DNA from: Apostichopus japonicus
Taxonomy: Eukaryota; Echinodermata; Holothuroidea; Aspidochirotida; Stichopodidae
Length of the DNA: 64,000 nucleotides
Direction: 5' to 3'
Assembly (NCBI RefSeq): GCF_037975245.1
Contig: NC_092580.1
Coordinates: forward strand, 19,206,501-19,270,500
A program made the position numbers and the translations under genes. Below are positions 45,523 through 57,964 of this stretch, one piece after another (position 1 is the first letter of the stretch; the number at the start of each line of letters is the position of its first letter). The notes under the pieces were generated by a model. That model was given only the letters and a program-made list of their open reading frames with translations, searched no databases and had not been told where the DNA came from.

Positions 45523-48500
45523 ATGCATCATCTTTGGACGGTTTTCATGTGTTTCGGCAGTTTTCTTCCAATGGTAAGTGGTCATCATACATCCTGCTTA
45601 AAAGCAAAAAGCTTACGAACATAGGGTATATCAGTAATGCTTGATTTTCGTCATTCTCAGCTAATCTTCAATAAGTTAATTACACGTATTTTTACCAAAT
45701 TTACCGCCTTAAGAACATTGACTGACTCACAGACTGGGATTGGCAATATTAGTGTAACATACCAGAGAGAAGTTTTCCGAAGTTAAATTTCAAATACTTT
45801 CCAACCCGTTTTATTATACAAAGGGTCAGCGCCACTGATAAGCTTTTGTTTGTGACGGGGAAATGGATAACGACAATTGTTTCTTTTTTGTTACACTGAA
45901 GAAAGTTGAGAACACTTGTTCCGGGGCTGCAGAATAGCACCTGCTTACTTTTTAGAAGAAGAAAGTCTGATTCTAAGAATGAAATTCTCTTTTAAACAAG
46001 ATATATTTGGTTGGTTTTTGTGTGTGTGCGTGGGGAGGGGGTGGGGGTGTTTGTGTTCTAGTGTCGCCGTCACAGCAGCTGTTATAAACACATATATTAG
46101 ATTTGTTTTTAATCCTAAACTTGAAGAGTTCTTTTATAAATTTAACTTTGCAATTATAATTAAAGAAGACAATTATTTAAGAATCTCTAGACGTTTTTGG
46201 CTCAGCAATAGGTTTTCTATCATCTATGTAGGCCTACTAGTTTATTTTGCCCCATTTCGAGCCATTCCTCTGAATAAGTTAACTTTCCCCTTCGCAAAGT
46301 GTGGAGTGAAACAACACAAGTTTTAATCAATGTATAAATTTGAAATAACAAATATCATTGACATCTTATTTCAACACATACACGTTTACTATAGATTGGC
46401 ATCTCAATTGTGTATTTATGAAGAGTGCTCCAACTAGATTAGATACTATAAACGCAGAGTGAATCGGTGACGTCACGACCATGATCGCACCGTTTAAGTT
46501 TGCGACCATGATCGCACCGTTTAAGTTTCTTTAGATGAGTCGAGGGAACTGGGTTAGGTTATTCAAATGTAATTTTCTCTTTGAGCCTCTAATTAAATTT
46601 GGTAAATGCTTTGGCGTAGTGTTTTTTTTACATTTCGGGTTATGCTTCGATAAATTATGAAACAACTCTGTAACTACTTCTCGTTACATAGCAGAGCCGT
46701 ATGCGTAAGCTAGAAAGCAATAAATGGCTGCCCTGAGTATATCACTCGCAGTGGAGACAACATAGTTTCATTACCCCTGTCAATATGTCGTTGGTATAGA
46801 AACACGATTGTACAAGATATTACGTCACGCCATATAGCCAAAATAGAACGGCGCTATATATCCTATACAAGGCATTCTAACAGTACAGTATATGCACGAT
46901 AGTTGTAATTATGTATAGAAACGATGGAAACAGTGAAAAAATGTAACAAAATGTTTGTTTTCTCTTTAATTTGAGTAATTGTCATATGACCCTTCTAATG
47001 TCAAATATCAGATTTAAAGGTTCTGTTTTGTCACTTTTAGTGAAAAACGTTGTATTGTCCTCTTTTACACCTTCATTGTTTCACTTATTACAGATGTACG
47101 GGCTTTCAAATATCTTACCTAATGAACTTGGAGATACCTGTGAGTACAACTTACAACTTACGTAATAATACCGATCATAGTATTTCTTAATTCTCAAAAT
47201 AATAATAACAACAACAATTATAATAATAATAATTATAATAATATTATAAACACAATGATATTAAAAGTCAGCCACCCCTCCCCCCCCCTTCAACATCGCA
47301 TAAAATACAAAGGACGGTAATTCTTAACATGACCTTGCGTTAGACCTAGTTTATATTGAAAATAGGCAACATACAAGAAAACAAAAGAAAGTAATCCAGA
47401 GATTCCGATATAGTAGAACCATAGCTCCATGGTAGAACTGTTTCCCCTCTTACAGGTATACATGAAATCCCACGGGACTGTTCTGACATCAAGCACTGCA
47501 TCGATACTACTCGCAATCAATCCCCAACAAGTGGTGTCTACACAATCCAACCCTCTACATACAGTCAACCGTTCTACGTATACTGTGACATGGACACAGA
47601 TGGTGGTGGATGGACGGTAAGATCAATATGGTACAATATTAAAACCAGATTCTTCATCAACTTCACTTTACGGTTACTAAAACGATTCAATTCATGTTTC
47701 CATATGGGTATATTGTAATAGTAAAACAAAATGTCAAATCTTTCGATCCAGTAGGATTTGCATCCCGAGGTTCCCAAAATGCACAAGTTGCAAACACATG
47801 ATGGAGAGAGTTAGTATTTGCTAATGAAGTAACGTGCTGATAGTGACAATTTACAAACAAAAAGACCGACTTATGAGCACACTAACAGAAGGACAGAATT
47901 TCAGTCTGACATTCACAAAGTAAAAATATGCTCAATGCTAGATGGCAGCGGTATGACGACAATGAAAAATAGTAGGGATGCACCGGATCCAAATTTCTGG
48001 ATCCGGCCGGAACCGGATTTTGCCGGATAGTACATGAAATCCGGCCGGATAAAATCCGGCCGGAACCGATTTTTTTCATTACACAAAAGAAAATCATTAA
48101 TAGAAAGTAGAAGTATGAAACAAGGAGCAAATCTATGGTGAGGTATACGCATATTATAAAGAAGGTGAAATTAAGACCCCATTTATGAGATTAAATATGA
48201 CTTGAAGTGGTGTAATCTACATTTTTTAATAAAATAACTGCAATATAATTGTTGACAAGCTTGATACAGTATGTAAATTTGTTTGCTGGAAAAATACTGC
48301 ATACTACCTATGAAGTTCAGACGTATTTAACCATATACAGTAAGAGATTGCTTCACACATAAAAATTCAGAGAAAACATGAATGCCAACAATAATGGGAA
48401 AGTAACGATTCAATGGAACAGTATTTTGACTGATATTAAAGTATATGAATGGTCTAATTTAACTGCACAATATTTAACTGATGAAGGCTGCAAGAAATGA

Positions 48501-51405
48501 TTTCACTGCAAACTGTATTTGTTGTATATAGCTTCATATTATTACAGTAGTTGTATTATTTTGGTTGATCTTTAGAAACAGTGGGTCAGACCATTGAGAA
48601 AATTAAATTAAACATGTTAAACCTAATTTTTCCTTACTTTGAATGTTTTTATTAATTTTTGGAAATAGTTTACGTTGATTTACGTTAATACCAACACCTT
48701 TTTAAGGAATAATTCAGGCCAGATTTTGAAAAAGATCCGGCCGGATTTTGAAAAAGATCCGGCCGGAACCGGATAATTGCTCACTATCCGGCCGGATAGT
48801 CCGGCCGGACCGGATATCCGGTGCATCCGCCTAAAATATAGAAGCTAAAGATCTTCTTTTTTGCATTGCTCACTTTTCTTTTCCAATCTTCTTCTCTTTG
48901 GCAGGTTTTCCAGAAGCGCCTCGATGGATCTGTGGGGTTTTACAACGGATGGTCGAGCTACAAGTACGGGTTTGGTAACATCAACTCAGAATACTGGCTG
49001 GGAAACGAAAAGCTTTTCTATCTCACCGCACAGAGTAACTACGAATTAAGAGTTGACTTGTCCGACTTTGAAGGCAATGAAAGGTACGCACGCTACGATT
49101 CTTTTCGCTTAGGCGATGAAGCCACCTACTACGAACTGCTGCTTGGAGCGTACAGTGGAAATGCAGGTACTAGTAACCGGTCTATGTAACTTTACCGTTG
49201 TTTTATTTATTCTCTATAGCAGGAATTCCTTAGATAGAGTTCATGAACCCCCAGGGGGTACGTGAGACCATTCCAGGGGGGTTCATGAAACGTTTCTGAA
49301 AGACAGAACCAGAGTACTTTTTGTTGAACTAATATCTGCTATATCATATCATTTAGTAATGTACACAAATCGTATCTATCGACAGACTCTATCGCGTTCC
49401 ATACGCATAGGTTGCAATAGTAGTACCGTACCGTGCATGTGATAAATAACTGAATATGAAACAGACACAGGCCGCATGACTTTGGTGAAGTTGGTGTACG
49501 CATGACAGTACGTCGTGAAGATCTGAAGAAGATAACTGAAAGGTTGGCCAAAGTAAATATTACTATTTTGGAAATTCCAGATGACCTCCATTTTGCCCGA
49601 CACAAAGTTAGCATAAATTCTTGCTTGAAAATTGTTGTTGGTAACATCTCTTGTCTTTTTCTTCATAACAATATTACACTATGAACTTGATCTTTTACGA
49701 AGCACTGTTAAACGTATTATAGTAAAATAATGACTCAGATCGTGTCTCGAAAAGTTGGGGTTCAAGGACAACTCTGACATCCACATGCGGTTCGTGGGGG
49801 GGGGGGGGATAAAGCTAGGGAAACCCTGCTCTATAGTGTCAAGTTTAAAGCTCAAAAATACATGTCAAAGACAGAGAGGAATTCAATTTCTTCAAAATGT
49901 ATTCTTAAACCCTGCAGATGGGATGGGCCATTTAATGCCAGGTCGGGCGCCGGGTCAACTTTGCTACCGGCTCCCCGCCTTGCAGTGTTCATATATCCTA
50001 TGAACGATTTCAGTTTGTACTGATTAACGGTTTTCTCTTTTTCACATTACAAACTGATCAAGATTGGGTGTTTACAACGATACGAATTCAACTTGTATAA
50101 GTGACAACATTTCTAGTCTCTGGATGTTGTAATTGTGTAACCACCCATCCAAGTTCTACATGAGTTACGTGTACTTAGTGTCACCACTTTAAACTAGCTT
50201 TGAGTAAACATCTCAACCTAAATTAGTTTGGGCAGGTTGATTCTACATTATACAGAGCACATGTCACTTTGGATGAGAAATGTTTGTCGTATACATCATT
50301 GGTTGAGGGATTAGTATAAAGAAAACTGTCAGTTTTATGAATGGTACAGTTAAATATTTATTTTCCCTTTTTAGGGCTTGATACTCCTGGGAGGGAGGCA
50401 GCCCGCCCCTATGGATGTCAACTTTGCCCGTCCTATCGCTGACTCTATAGTTCTTTAGTTTTGTTCATGCTTCCAATCTGAAAAAAAAAAATATTTGCTT
50501 GTCGTCTTTACTCCTACTTTATTCCCTATACTAGTCTGTTTTTTATATTATTAATATTATTATTATTTTGTTTAGCATCAGGAACTGTGCTCTATCAGAC
50601 TTGCCCCTCCCCGTTCACTCACCCCACCCCCCAACCCCATTTCACTAGCCATAGCTTAAAAGTTAACACAAATACAACGTTTGCATAATAATACAGGCAA
50701 TCCGGGAATGCAAAGCTTTGATTTACAGCAATAATTATAGGATGGTATAAGTTTATGGAATTCGTATGCCCGAGTCCAGGGCCACTGGATCGACTGCGAG
50801 TCCACGCAAGAGAAGTGGACACGATTCCGGACACGGGCACAACGGCCCTGCGTAACTGTATACATAAAAAAACTGTAATTGTTAAACTCTGACAGAATAA
50901 TGTAACAAACAAATGTTAAATAGGACATTCTCGCCGTGTTTACGTCATCCTAAAGTAGAAGATAGCCACTTTGAAGCTGCTATATAATGGTTGCTTAAAG
51001 AAGCTTCCATGTTAATATTACGAAGAACGTATGCAATTAAGCTCATATAACATACTCATATACAAACTCATGCGATTAAAGATCATATAGCAAACATATA
51101 CAAACATAACAAACTCATATAACAATTTTACTGTTGCAGGAGATTCCTTGGGAGCTCTTCGAGGAATGTCTTTTTCCACGAAAGATGCAGACCACGATTT
51201 GGCAGGAGGTGGAAGCTGTGCGAAGACTCACAAAGGAGCTTGGTGGTACACGGCATGTTATCAACAAGGGTCAAACTTGAATGGGCTCTACCATGGCGGC
51301 CCGTACACCTCTTTCCAGGACGGAGTGGTTTGGCTATCCTGGCATGGATATACTTATTCCTTAAAAACCACAGCGATGAAAGTACGACGCCTTAATCCTT
51401 TCTAA
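45523..51405 (+). CDS. FReD2: secreted fibrinogen-like domain protein, tandem paralogue of FReD1
   Basis: Five coding exons: 45523-45573, 47094-47139, 47456-47616, 48905-49166 and 51140-51405, same phases as FReD1, 261 residues. Exons 1-4 are almost identical to FReD1 (for example W-A to W-T in the signal peptide, AYTIQ to VYTIQ, EGAKRYA to EGNERYA). Exon 5 has the one block of clustered change: TKDADHDLAGGGSCAKTHKGA replaces the matching calcium-loop stretch of FReD1, keeping the cysteine pair and spacing. The gene is 2 kb longer because intron 3 holds an 861-base and intron 4 a 609-base hAT-like insertion plus about 1 kb of other extra sequence. All splice sites remain canonical. Changes near the calcium and ligand region suggest different binding, which is inference. 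Confidence 0.93.
46476..46529 (+). repeat. 27-base tandem duplication in FReD2 intron 1
   Basis: CGACCATGATCGCACCGTTT with its next bases is present twice in tandem (period 27) directly after the CRE-like TGACGTCA at 46468. FReD1 has one copy. Confidence 0.85.
47973..48833. mobile_element. non-autonomous hAT-like transposon, 861 bases, FReD2 intron 3
   Basis: Ends are TAGGGATGCACCGGAT on the left and, read inward from the right, TAGGCGGATGCACCGGAT. The flanks are an imperfect 8-base duplication (AAAAATAG and AAATATAG, 7 of 8). The subterminal parts hold many copies of ATCCGGCCGGA on both strands. FReD1 lacks the insert at the matching place (about 42100-42115). No transposase frame was seen, so it would depend on a partner. 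Confidence 0.85.
49220..49828. mobile_element. non-autonomous hAT-like transposon, 609 bases, FReD2 intron 4
   Basis: The ends are CAGGAATTCCTTAG and, inward from the right, CAGGGTTTCCCTAG. They are flanked by a perfect 8-base duplication CTCTATAG (49212-49219 and 49829-49836). FReD1 intron 4 has the single empty-site CTCTATAG at about 42491-42498. No transposase is encoded. CAGG ends and an 8-base duplication fit the hAT superfamily. Confidence 0.9.
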
Positions 51406-52528
51406 ATCAGATATGTAGGTACCGTCTGAGAAATTTTATTATTCATTTACTTAAAGTTCAACTTAGTGTAGTGGCTGTTAATTGCCTCTTTTGAGCAGTG
51501 TAGAAATAAAGAATATATTGAGATCAAGCACGTCCACTGAGCTTCTTTTGTCCTCTCTTGAACTGTTTTATCCTCTTGCCTGTTTATTGTATTTTTTTTC
51601 TATTCATAAACTAACATTTTAAAATTGAGGAAACTGCAACGTGGTGCAGGTTGACAATCCTAACAATGCTAATGAAAGTATCATCACGATATCACCCTGG
51701 AGAAATTAAATCATTTAATTTGTAACAAATCCACATGCAAACGGAAATAGGAAATTGAAAGCAAAATATTCACTGGATCTACGCCGTTTGCTTATAACCT
51801 GCTCCAATAATATCAAGTCCGCATGTGTATTCTTTACGCACAACCTTCAAACTATTAAACGAGAATGCAGCCAACAAGTCATCTTTCGAGAAGACCAAAA
51901 CTGATCAAAAAGGTCAAATAGTTTCTATTCATACTGTTATTCCTCAGACTTTCGAGATACGAAAGTCTATTAAGTGTGCTCAGAATCTAAAAATATATAT
52001 ACCATCTATATTCCTTCATGCAAGCAGGCCCTCATATGCTTAAAATTATAGGGGGAGAGGACCAACAAAATTAAAATTTTGCACAAACTTAAGGAGAGGC
52101 ACAACAGTCGTCCTTTAAGTTGTGAAATATAAAATGGTGGCACAAGGGACCAGGGGAGGGAGGGTGATTTGTAAGATTTCAGCCTAATTTATTTTGACGA
52201 AAGTATTATACCAAATAAATGACATTATGGCTATTTGTCTTTCGATTAGAGGCGATCGTTTGGTCTTCTTTTTCTTCTTTCCTCAAAAAAGGAAGAGACT
52301 GCACAAAGTGACACAACAACTTCTTTACGTTCAATATGTTTCATAAGATACATACATTGATACATTACAGAACTTTCTTAGCCACAACTTCAGGGGAAAA
52401 CATCTGACCAGCACTATAAGTAGCTTGCAAAAGCTGATGTCTTGTACTAAGGGTTTTAGTGGGGTTTTAAAATTCTTTGCAGATGACGAAACACAAGTGA
52501 AGTGAGTGAAGAGACAAAAAAAAAGCAT
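51406..52528. other. 3' flank of FReD2
   Basis: Duplicate of the FReD1 flank up to about 52340, then unique sequence. It includes the counterpart (51825-52043) of the short open frame after FReD1. No gene is supported. Confidence 0.6.
51505..51510 (+). terminator. poly(A) signal of FReD2
   Basis: AATAAA in TAGAAATAAAGAAT, 100 bases after the stop, at the same spacing as in FReD1. Confidence 0.65.
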
Positions 52529-52579
52529 CATATTTGTTAGAATATTGTTAGGCATAACGTTTGCCCTGTCCTTATTTAT

Positions 52580-52666
<87 letters not shown>

Positions 52667-52714
52667 AATAATGACAGGGCAAACGTTATGCCTAACAATA
52701 TTCTAACAAATATG
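52529..52714. repeat. 186-base perfect-arm inverted repeat around a (TA)n core
   Basis: The left arm starts CATATTTGTTAGAATATTG and runs through GCATAACGTTTGCCCTGTC; its exact reverse complement ends at 52714. The arms are at least 42 bases without mismatch, then pair on through ATTTATTAT into about 80 bases of AT dinucleotide. It may be a foldback element or a hairpin-derived duplication. Confidence 0.92.
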
Positions 52715-52760
52715 CATGGATTACGTAGCCGAATAAGCCTAACCCAATTTACATGACTTG

Positions 52761-53135
52761 CAGTGGCGGAGCGTCCATACAGTCAGGGGAGGATTCCCCC
52801 CCCCCCCCCCGTAACGGACTAAAATGGACTGCTTGCGCACTTTTCAGATTTTTACTTACTCGCGATTATTTACTTTTTTATTGCGCTCTCATCTACCTAT
52901 TGACATTTGTCACATTTTGTTGGCGATTACACCTATTCATACTTCGTTTATCTGCAAATTCACAAGGCCTGGAAAGGGTTATTTCCGGCGATCTAGGGAG
53001 TATCTTTACTCAAAATATTTATGTACGCTCCGCGCCAACCCGTGGTGGCGCTCCGCTTAGATAGTGTCGAAAGCGCCCCTACAGACCATTCTCGCCCCCC
53101 CCCCCCCCCGACCAATACCCTTAGCTCCGCCACTG
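52761..53135. mobile_element. 375-base hAT-like miniature element (AGTGGCGGAGC family)
   Basis: The left end is CAGTGGCGGAGCGTCC and the right end CTAGCTCCGCCACTG-like (TTAGCTCCGCCACTG). Flanking 8-base duplications are ATGACTTG and ATGTCTTG (7 of 8). The inside includes GTACGCTCCGCGCCAA and TGGTGGCGCTCCGCTTAG, shared with the elements at 57248-57646 and 56875-57964. No coding capacity was seen. Confidence 0.87.
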
Positions 53136-55704
53136 ATGTCTTGATGCTTTGCTTATTTATATACTAGCGAACGTTCAATACAAACAAACGTTTAAAATAT
53201 CCCATACGTAAATGAAATATAGTTAGATATGACTCAAAACACTATAGTTGCACTTACGTTAGATTGAAATAGAACTGAAAAACTTTGAAACGATCACAAC
53301 TTACCGTGATTACAGAGACATCGGTGCGCGCGGTCAACGTAACTGCTCTGTAGTGTACAAAGGTCACCTACAACTTTGCGATGCAGTTGTCAACTTTACT
53401 ATTTCGGTAAAGATTCGTTATGCGTATATGCTACTTTCTATCATTCCAACATCGTACAAACTATGATTCTCGTTTTATGATGCAAGATTTGGTGTAACAT
53501 AATATTCACTTCTGCCGCACAATGTAAACTTGGATCAAGACTGATGCTTTTGCTCCGACACAGTAAATGTATTGTTATGAATATTTTGTTCCCATACTAC
53601 AGCAAATTTTACAATACATTTTGGAAATGGACAACAAATTTTGATTAATTTTAGTCGGTGAACAGTGTAAAGCTGTTACATCACAGACATTTTTTACAGA
53701 GTGGGCTGACATCTATTTAAATTATTCTTTCCTTGTTTAATTGAACAACAGTTTTTATCTTCGTTTCTTCTCCGTGACTTTAATATGATGAAAAATAATT
53801 ACGAAAAATGGAGGGAAAAACATAATTTTGCTATTCACGATTATATATAAAGTAAATGATACTGTAACAGGGTTGCTTTATCACCCCCCCCCCCACCCCC
53901 TATAAAAATTAAGTATAAAGTATTTGTTATTAGAGGGCGTGCGGCAATAATAAAAATTTTGCTGTATAACGCCAAAAGACAGATCATACGTTATCGTTCT
54001 CTCCTACTTGACAGGGCATAGGATCCTGGCCACCCTGTTACAATACGTTCTATCGTAATTGAAATGTGGTTATAGTCATATAGTTAGATATTGTTAGGGG
54101 AACGAGCCAAATTGAGTAGTGTTGAGCACGGCTCCTGCAGGTTAGCAGAAAGTTTTTAAGAAAAACATTTTTCATATTACAATGCTAAGGGTTAAGAAGA
54201 CAAGCAATATTCACAGAATGGAAGCTCTATTAAAATCTACGGGATGCTGCCCCAGACATGGCAAAACCACCCTCCTGGGAGGATAACAAAGCTAAGAACA
54301 AATCCCTTCCCGGTGGCTGGTCTGATGCATGAAGCAAACTTTACATCCGGAGTTTGACTCACAAGCCCTCTAGTCACCGGTTTCCTAAACAAGCCGAACA
54401 ACCCCCCCCCCCCCCCTCTACCAGAGCTAACGAACTTTATTTATATTGATATAGTCTGAATAAAAAAAGTGATACTCAGTTATATTGCTAGTGATGATGC
54501 AATAGATTGTAAAGTTATTATATAATCTTAATATAATTTTAAAATATTTGTTTTATAACCTTAATTTAAAACAAAATGGAATTCATCTTCAAGGAACGAC
54601 AATATCTTCGGCTGCTCAGTCCAGGACTAAATGTTAATCCAAGTTCTATAAGTTATTATACCTCAACCAACTACATGTATACTTAAAACAAACTAAGGAA
54701 AAAACCATGAACGGACTTAAAATTTCAAACCATTAGAATCATGCTACTTAAAGAATTGAGTGTCCTATTACTAATTTCTGGGTATGAGGAGCACTAACAA
54801 ATGGCCAGTCAGTGAAAAATTTAGTAGACCAGCCACTGTCACCAATAAACTAATGATGGTTAAATGGTCAAGTATCACAACACTGTTAAGAGGCACAAAT
54901 ATCGTTTGAGTAAAACGATATGATTGTTTTTTAACGGTCTGCAACATATCAAACTGAATGTTTTGACTTACGTCATCAAAAATATTAACAACTTTCTACC
55001 CTAAAAGAACAAGTGTCTCGTATTCAACAAATAACACGAAACAAAAAACGAAGCAACGCATCACCAGACACCAGAGCATGACTAACAGCAGGATGAAAGA
55101 AATGACATTTGAAACTTACCACAGCTAACAGTATGAACATGGTTGTGACGTCACGGATTCAATTTGTCCAGACAGAAGAAATTGTTTCTAGGGACTTTAT
55201 CGCTGGGTCTTGTTTAAAAAAAAAACCTTTCCTAGCCGTTACAGTGTAACAATATGCAAGAACATTTACCTGCAAAACGCAGTGACACTGATACTAATGT
55301 AATGTGACTTCTAAAAGTGCGTAGGAATTGTCAAACGAAGTATAATCATCTAACTGAAGAGGATTATCGCTACTATAAAAGCAAGAGAATGTTAATCATA
55401 TACGATTAAGAGTCTTCCAAGTTATTTACAGTTTATCTCCTCCCGTTTATCTCCTACCACTACAGTTTATCTCCTACCTCTCTTCTCCCCATGTTGGTTT
55501 CTTTCTTCTCTCCATCCCTTGTCCACTAATCCTCTTACTTCTGTCTCTATTGTGTTCACCCGCTCATTAACCTGTCTGTATCCTGTGCTTGTATTTGCCC
55601 CTTGTTTCTGTTACTTTTTATTTAGCCTCTGAAGATCCTGCTAGGATCGAAACGTCGAGCCCACTTATTTTTACACAAGTTATGTACTGCTAATCTTTGA
55701 ACAT
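53136..55704. other. gene-free region
   Basis: No gene, splice-supported exon or clear element was recognised in this AT-rich stretch. Only poly(C) runs (about 53886 and 54405), degenerate TTTATCTCCT repeats at about 55430-55490 and a segment with GGATCGAAACGTCGAGCCC at about 55640 stand out. The last resembles the 3' parts of some retroelements (low certainty). Confidence 0.5.
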
Positions 55705-56874
55705 TTGTCAACTTTCGGCGTAAGGTATGGAGTGAAGCAAACAGAGGTTTTAATCAGTGCGATAAATTTTGAATAAAATATATCATTGCCAGCTTATTGA
55801 AACGTATACACGTTTACTAAATTGTCATCTTAATTGTCTATTCATGAATAGTGCTCCAGCTAGATGAGATATTATAAACGCGGATTGAATCGGTGACGTA
55901 ACGAAAATGTTCGAACGGTTTGCTTTTCTTTATTTGGGGAGGGGGGAGGGGGGTGGGACCCAGATTATTCAAATGTCATTTTCTCTTATAGCCTCTTCTT
56001 AAGTTTAGTAAATGCTTTGGCGTAGTGTTGTTCTACATTTCGGGTTATGCTTCGATTAATATGAAAATCCTCTGCAACTACTTGTTGTAGCCTAGCAGAG
56101 CCGCTTGCGTAACCTAGCAAGCAATAAACGCCCTGATTATATCACTCGCAGTGGAGACAACATAGTTTCACTACCCCTGTCAATATGTCGTTGGTGTAGA
56201 AACACAAATGTACAAGATCTTACGTCACGCCACATAGCCAAAATAGAACGGCGCTATACTTCTATACAACGCATTCTATCAGTATATATGTATGATAGTT
56301 GTAGTTATGTATAGGAACGAAGGAAACAGTGAAAAAATGTAACAAAATGTTTATGTTTTCTTTTTTATTTTGAGTAATTGTCATGACCTTTTAAATGTAA
56401 CATATCAGATTTAAAGGTTTTGTTTTGTCACTTTTAGTGAAAAACTTCAGGCCTTCATTTTTGTTTTCATTTATTACAGGGCTTTCATATGCCATACCCA
56501 AACGAACTGGGGAATACCTTTGAGTTCAACTTACATAAAAATATGGATCATAATGGAGTATTTCTTAGTTCTAAAAATAATAAAATAATGATAATGATAA
56601 TAATTATGAATATGATGATGAGGATAGTAATAAGAATAATTATGAGATCATAATCATAACACTAATAATAATAATAATAATAAAAACACTGGGGTGTTGG
56701 GATGTACATCCCCCTTTCCCCCTCCCTTTCAACCTCATATAAAATTTTAAAAGGACGGTAGTTCTTAGCACAACCTTCCGTTAGACCTAGCTAAAGACCT
56801 AGTTCATATTCAAAATAGGCATCAAAATGCACCATTTGATATCTACACTTTTATTTTTTCAACTTACATTTTAT

Positions 56875-57964
56875 CAGTGGCGGCGGAACCGGGGGGGCTT
56901 GGGGGGCTCAGCCCCCCCAATGAAAAAGTTGCGGGGGCAAATGCATGATAAGCCCCCCCAATATTTACCAAGGCTCCGAAACGTGCATCTGCCCATTTTT
57001 CAATGCATACTTGTCGATCTGTCCGATGCACACGTATACTATATAGGTGTAATAATTTTAGTGATTGCTGGGGGACCCTGGTCCCTCGGACCGTCCCCTG
57101 GCTATAGACCACATTGTCACCCCAACCGCGTCTTCACGCCCCGTGAAAAGTGGAAGCAGTTAGTGTGAGTACCGGTAAGCGTAACACAACTTCGTCTTAG
57201 GCCAATGACTTGCCTCATTTCAGCCAGTTCTCCAACATCCCCTTACTTAGTGGCGGAGCATCCAAATACAGTCAGGGGACGGATCCCCCCCCCCCCTCCT
57301 GACGGACTCAAATGGACTGCTGGCGCCCTTTTCAGCTTTTCACTACTTTTAACTTATTCACGATTATTGACTATTTTATTGCGCTCTCATATACCTATTG
57401 ACATTTGTCATATTCTGTTGGTGTAATTTTCCGACAAAATGGCGACGACACCTATTTATTCTCCGTTTATCTACAAATTAGCAAGGCCCGGAAAGGGTCA
57501 TTTCCTGCAATCTAGGGAGTAACTTTACTCAAAAATTTTCTGTACGCTCCGCGCAAACCTGTGGTGGCGCTCCGCTTAGATAGTGTCGAAAGCGCCCCTA
57601 CAGACCATTCTTGCCCCCGTGACCAATACCCCTAGCTCCGCCACTGCCCTTACTACACTCAAAAACGTCTTTGCGAGTACACTACAAGTAATAGCTACTC
57701 TCTTAAAACACCATCGAATATACAAATTACAATGTTTTTACAGACTTTTACTTGCAATCTGAGAAATTGTAGGCTTGAGACCCATATTTTAGGGCTAGGT
57801 ATTCGCAGCATAAAACACTCGGGAAGTGCCGTTTCCGGCCATCTGGGGGTTTGAAAAAACCCCAAAATTTCCTTGTACGCTCCGCGCCAACTGATGGTGG
57901 CGCTCCGCTTAGATAGTCTCCACACATTAGCCCCCCCAATAATTTTTCCGTTCCGCCGCGCCTG
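56875..57964. mobile_element. 1,090-base hAT-like element carrying a nested element
   Basis: The ends are CAGTGGCGGCGGAACCGG and, inward from the right, CAGGCGCGGCGGAACGG. They are flanked by a perfect 8-base duplication CATTTTAT (56867-56874 and 57965-57972). Its right part shares GTACGCTCCGCGCCAACT and GGTGGCGCTCCGCTTAGATA with the AGTGGCGGAGC family. No transposase frame was seen. Confidence 0.9.
57248..57646. mobile_element. 399-base hAT-like element nested in the previous one
   Basis: The ends are TAGTGGCGGAGCATCC and TAGCTCCGCCACTG. They are flanked by a perfect 8-base duplication CCCTTACT (57240-57247 and 57647-57654). It is closely related to 52761-53135. It must have inserted after the host element, giving a clear order of events. 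Confidence 0.92.

Noticed and set aside
55620-55680. Possible 3' end of a Penelope-like or similar retroelement (GGATCGAAACGTCGAGCCC)
   Set aside because: There is only one short motif, with no reverse transcriptase or endonuclease frame nearby, so it is not listed as an element.
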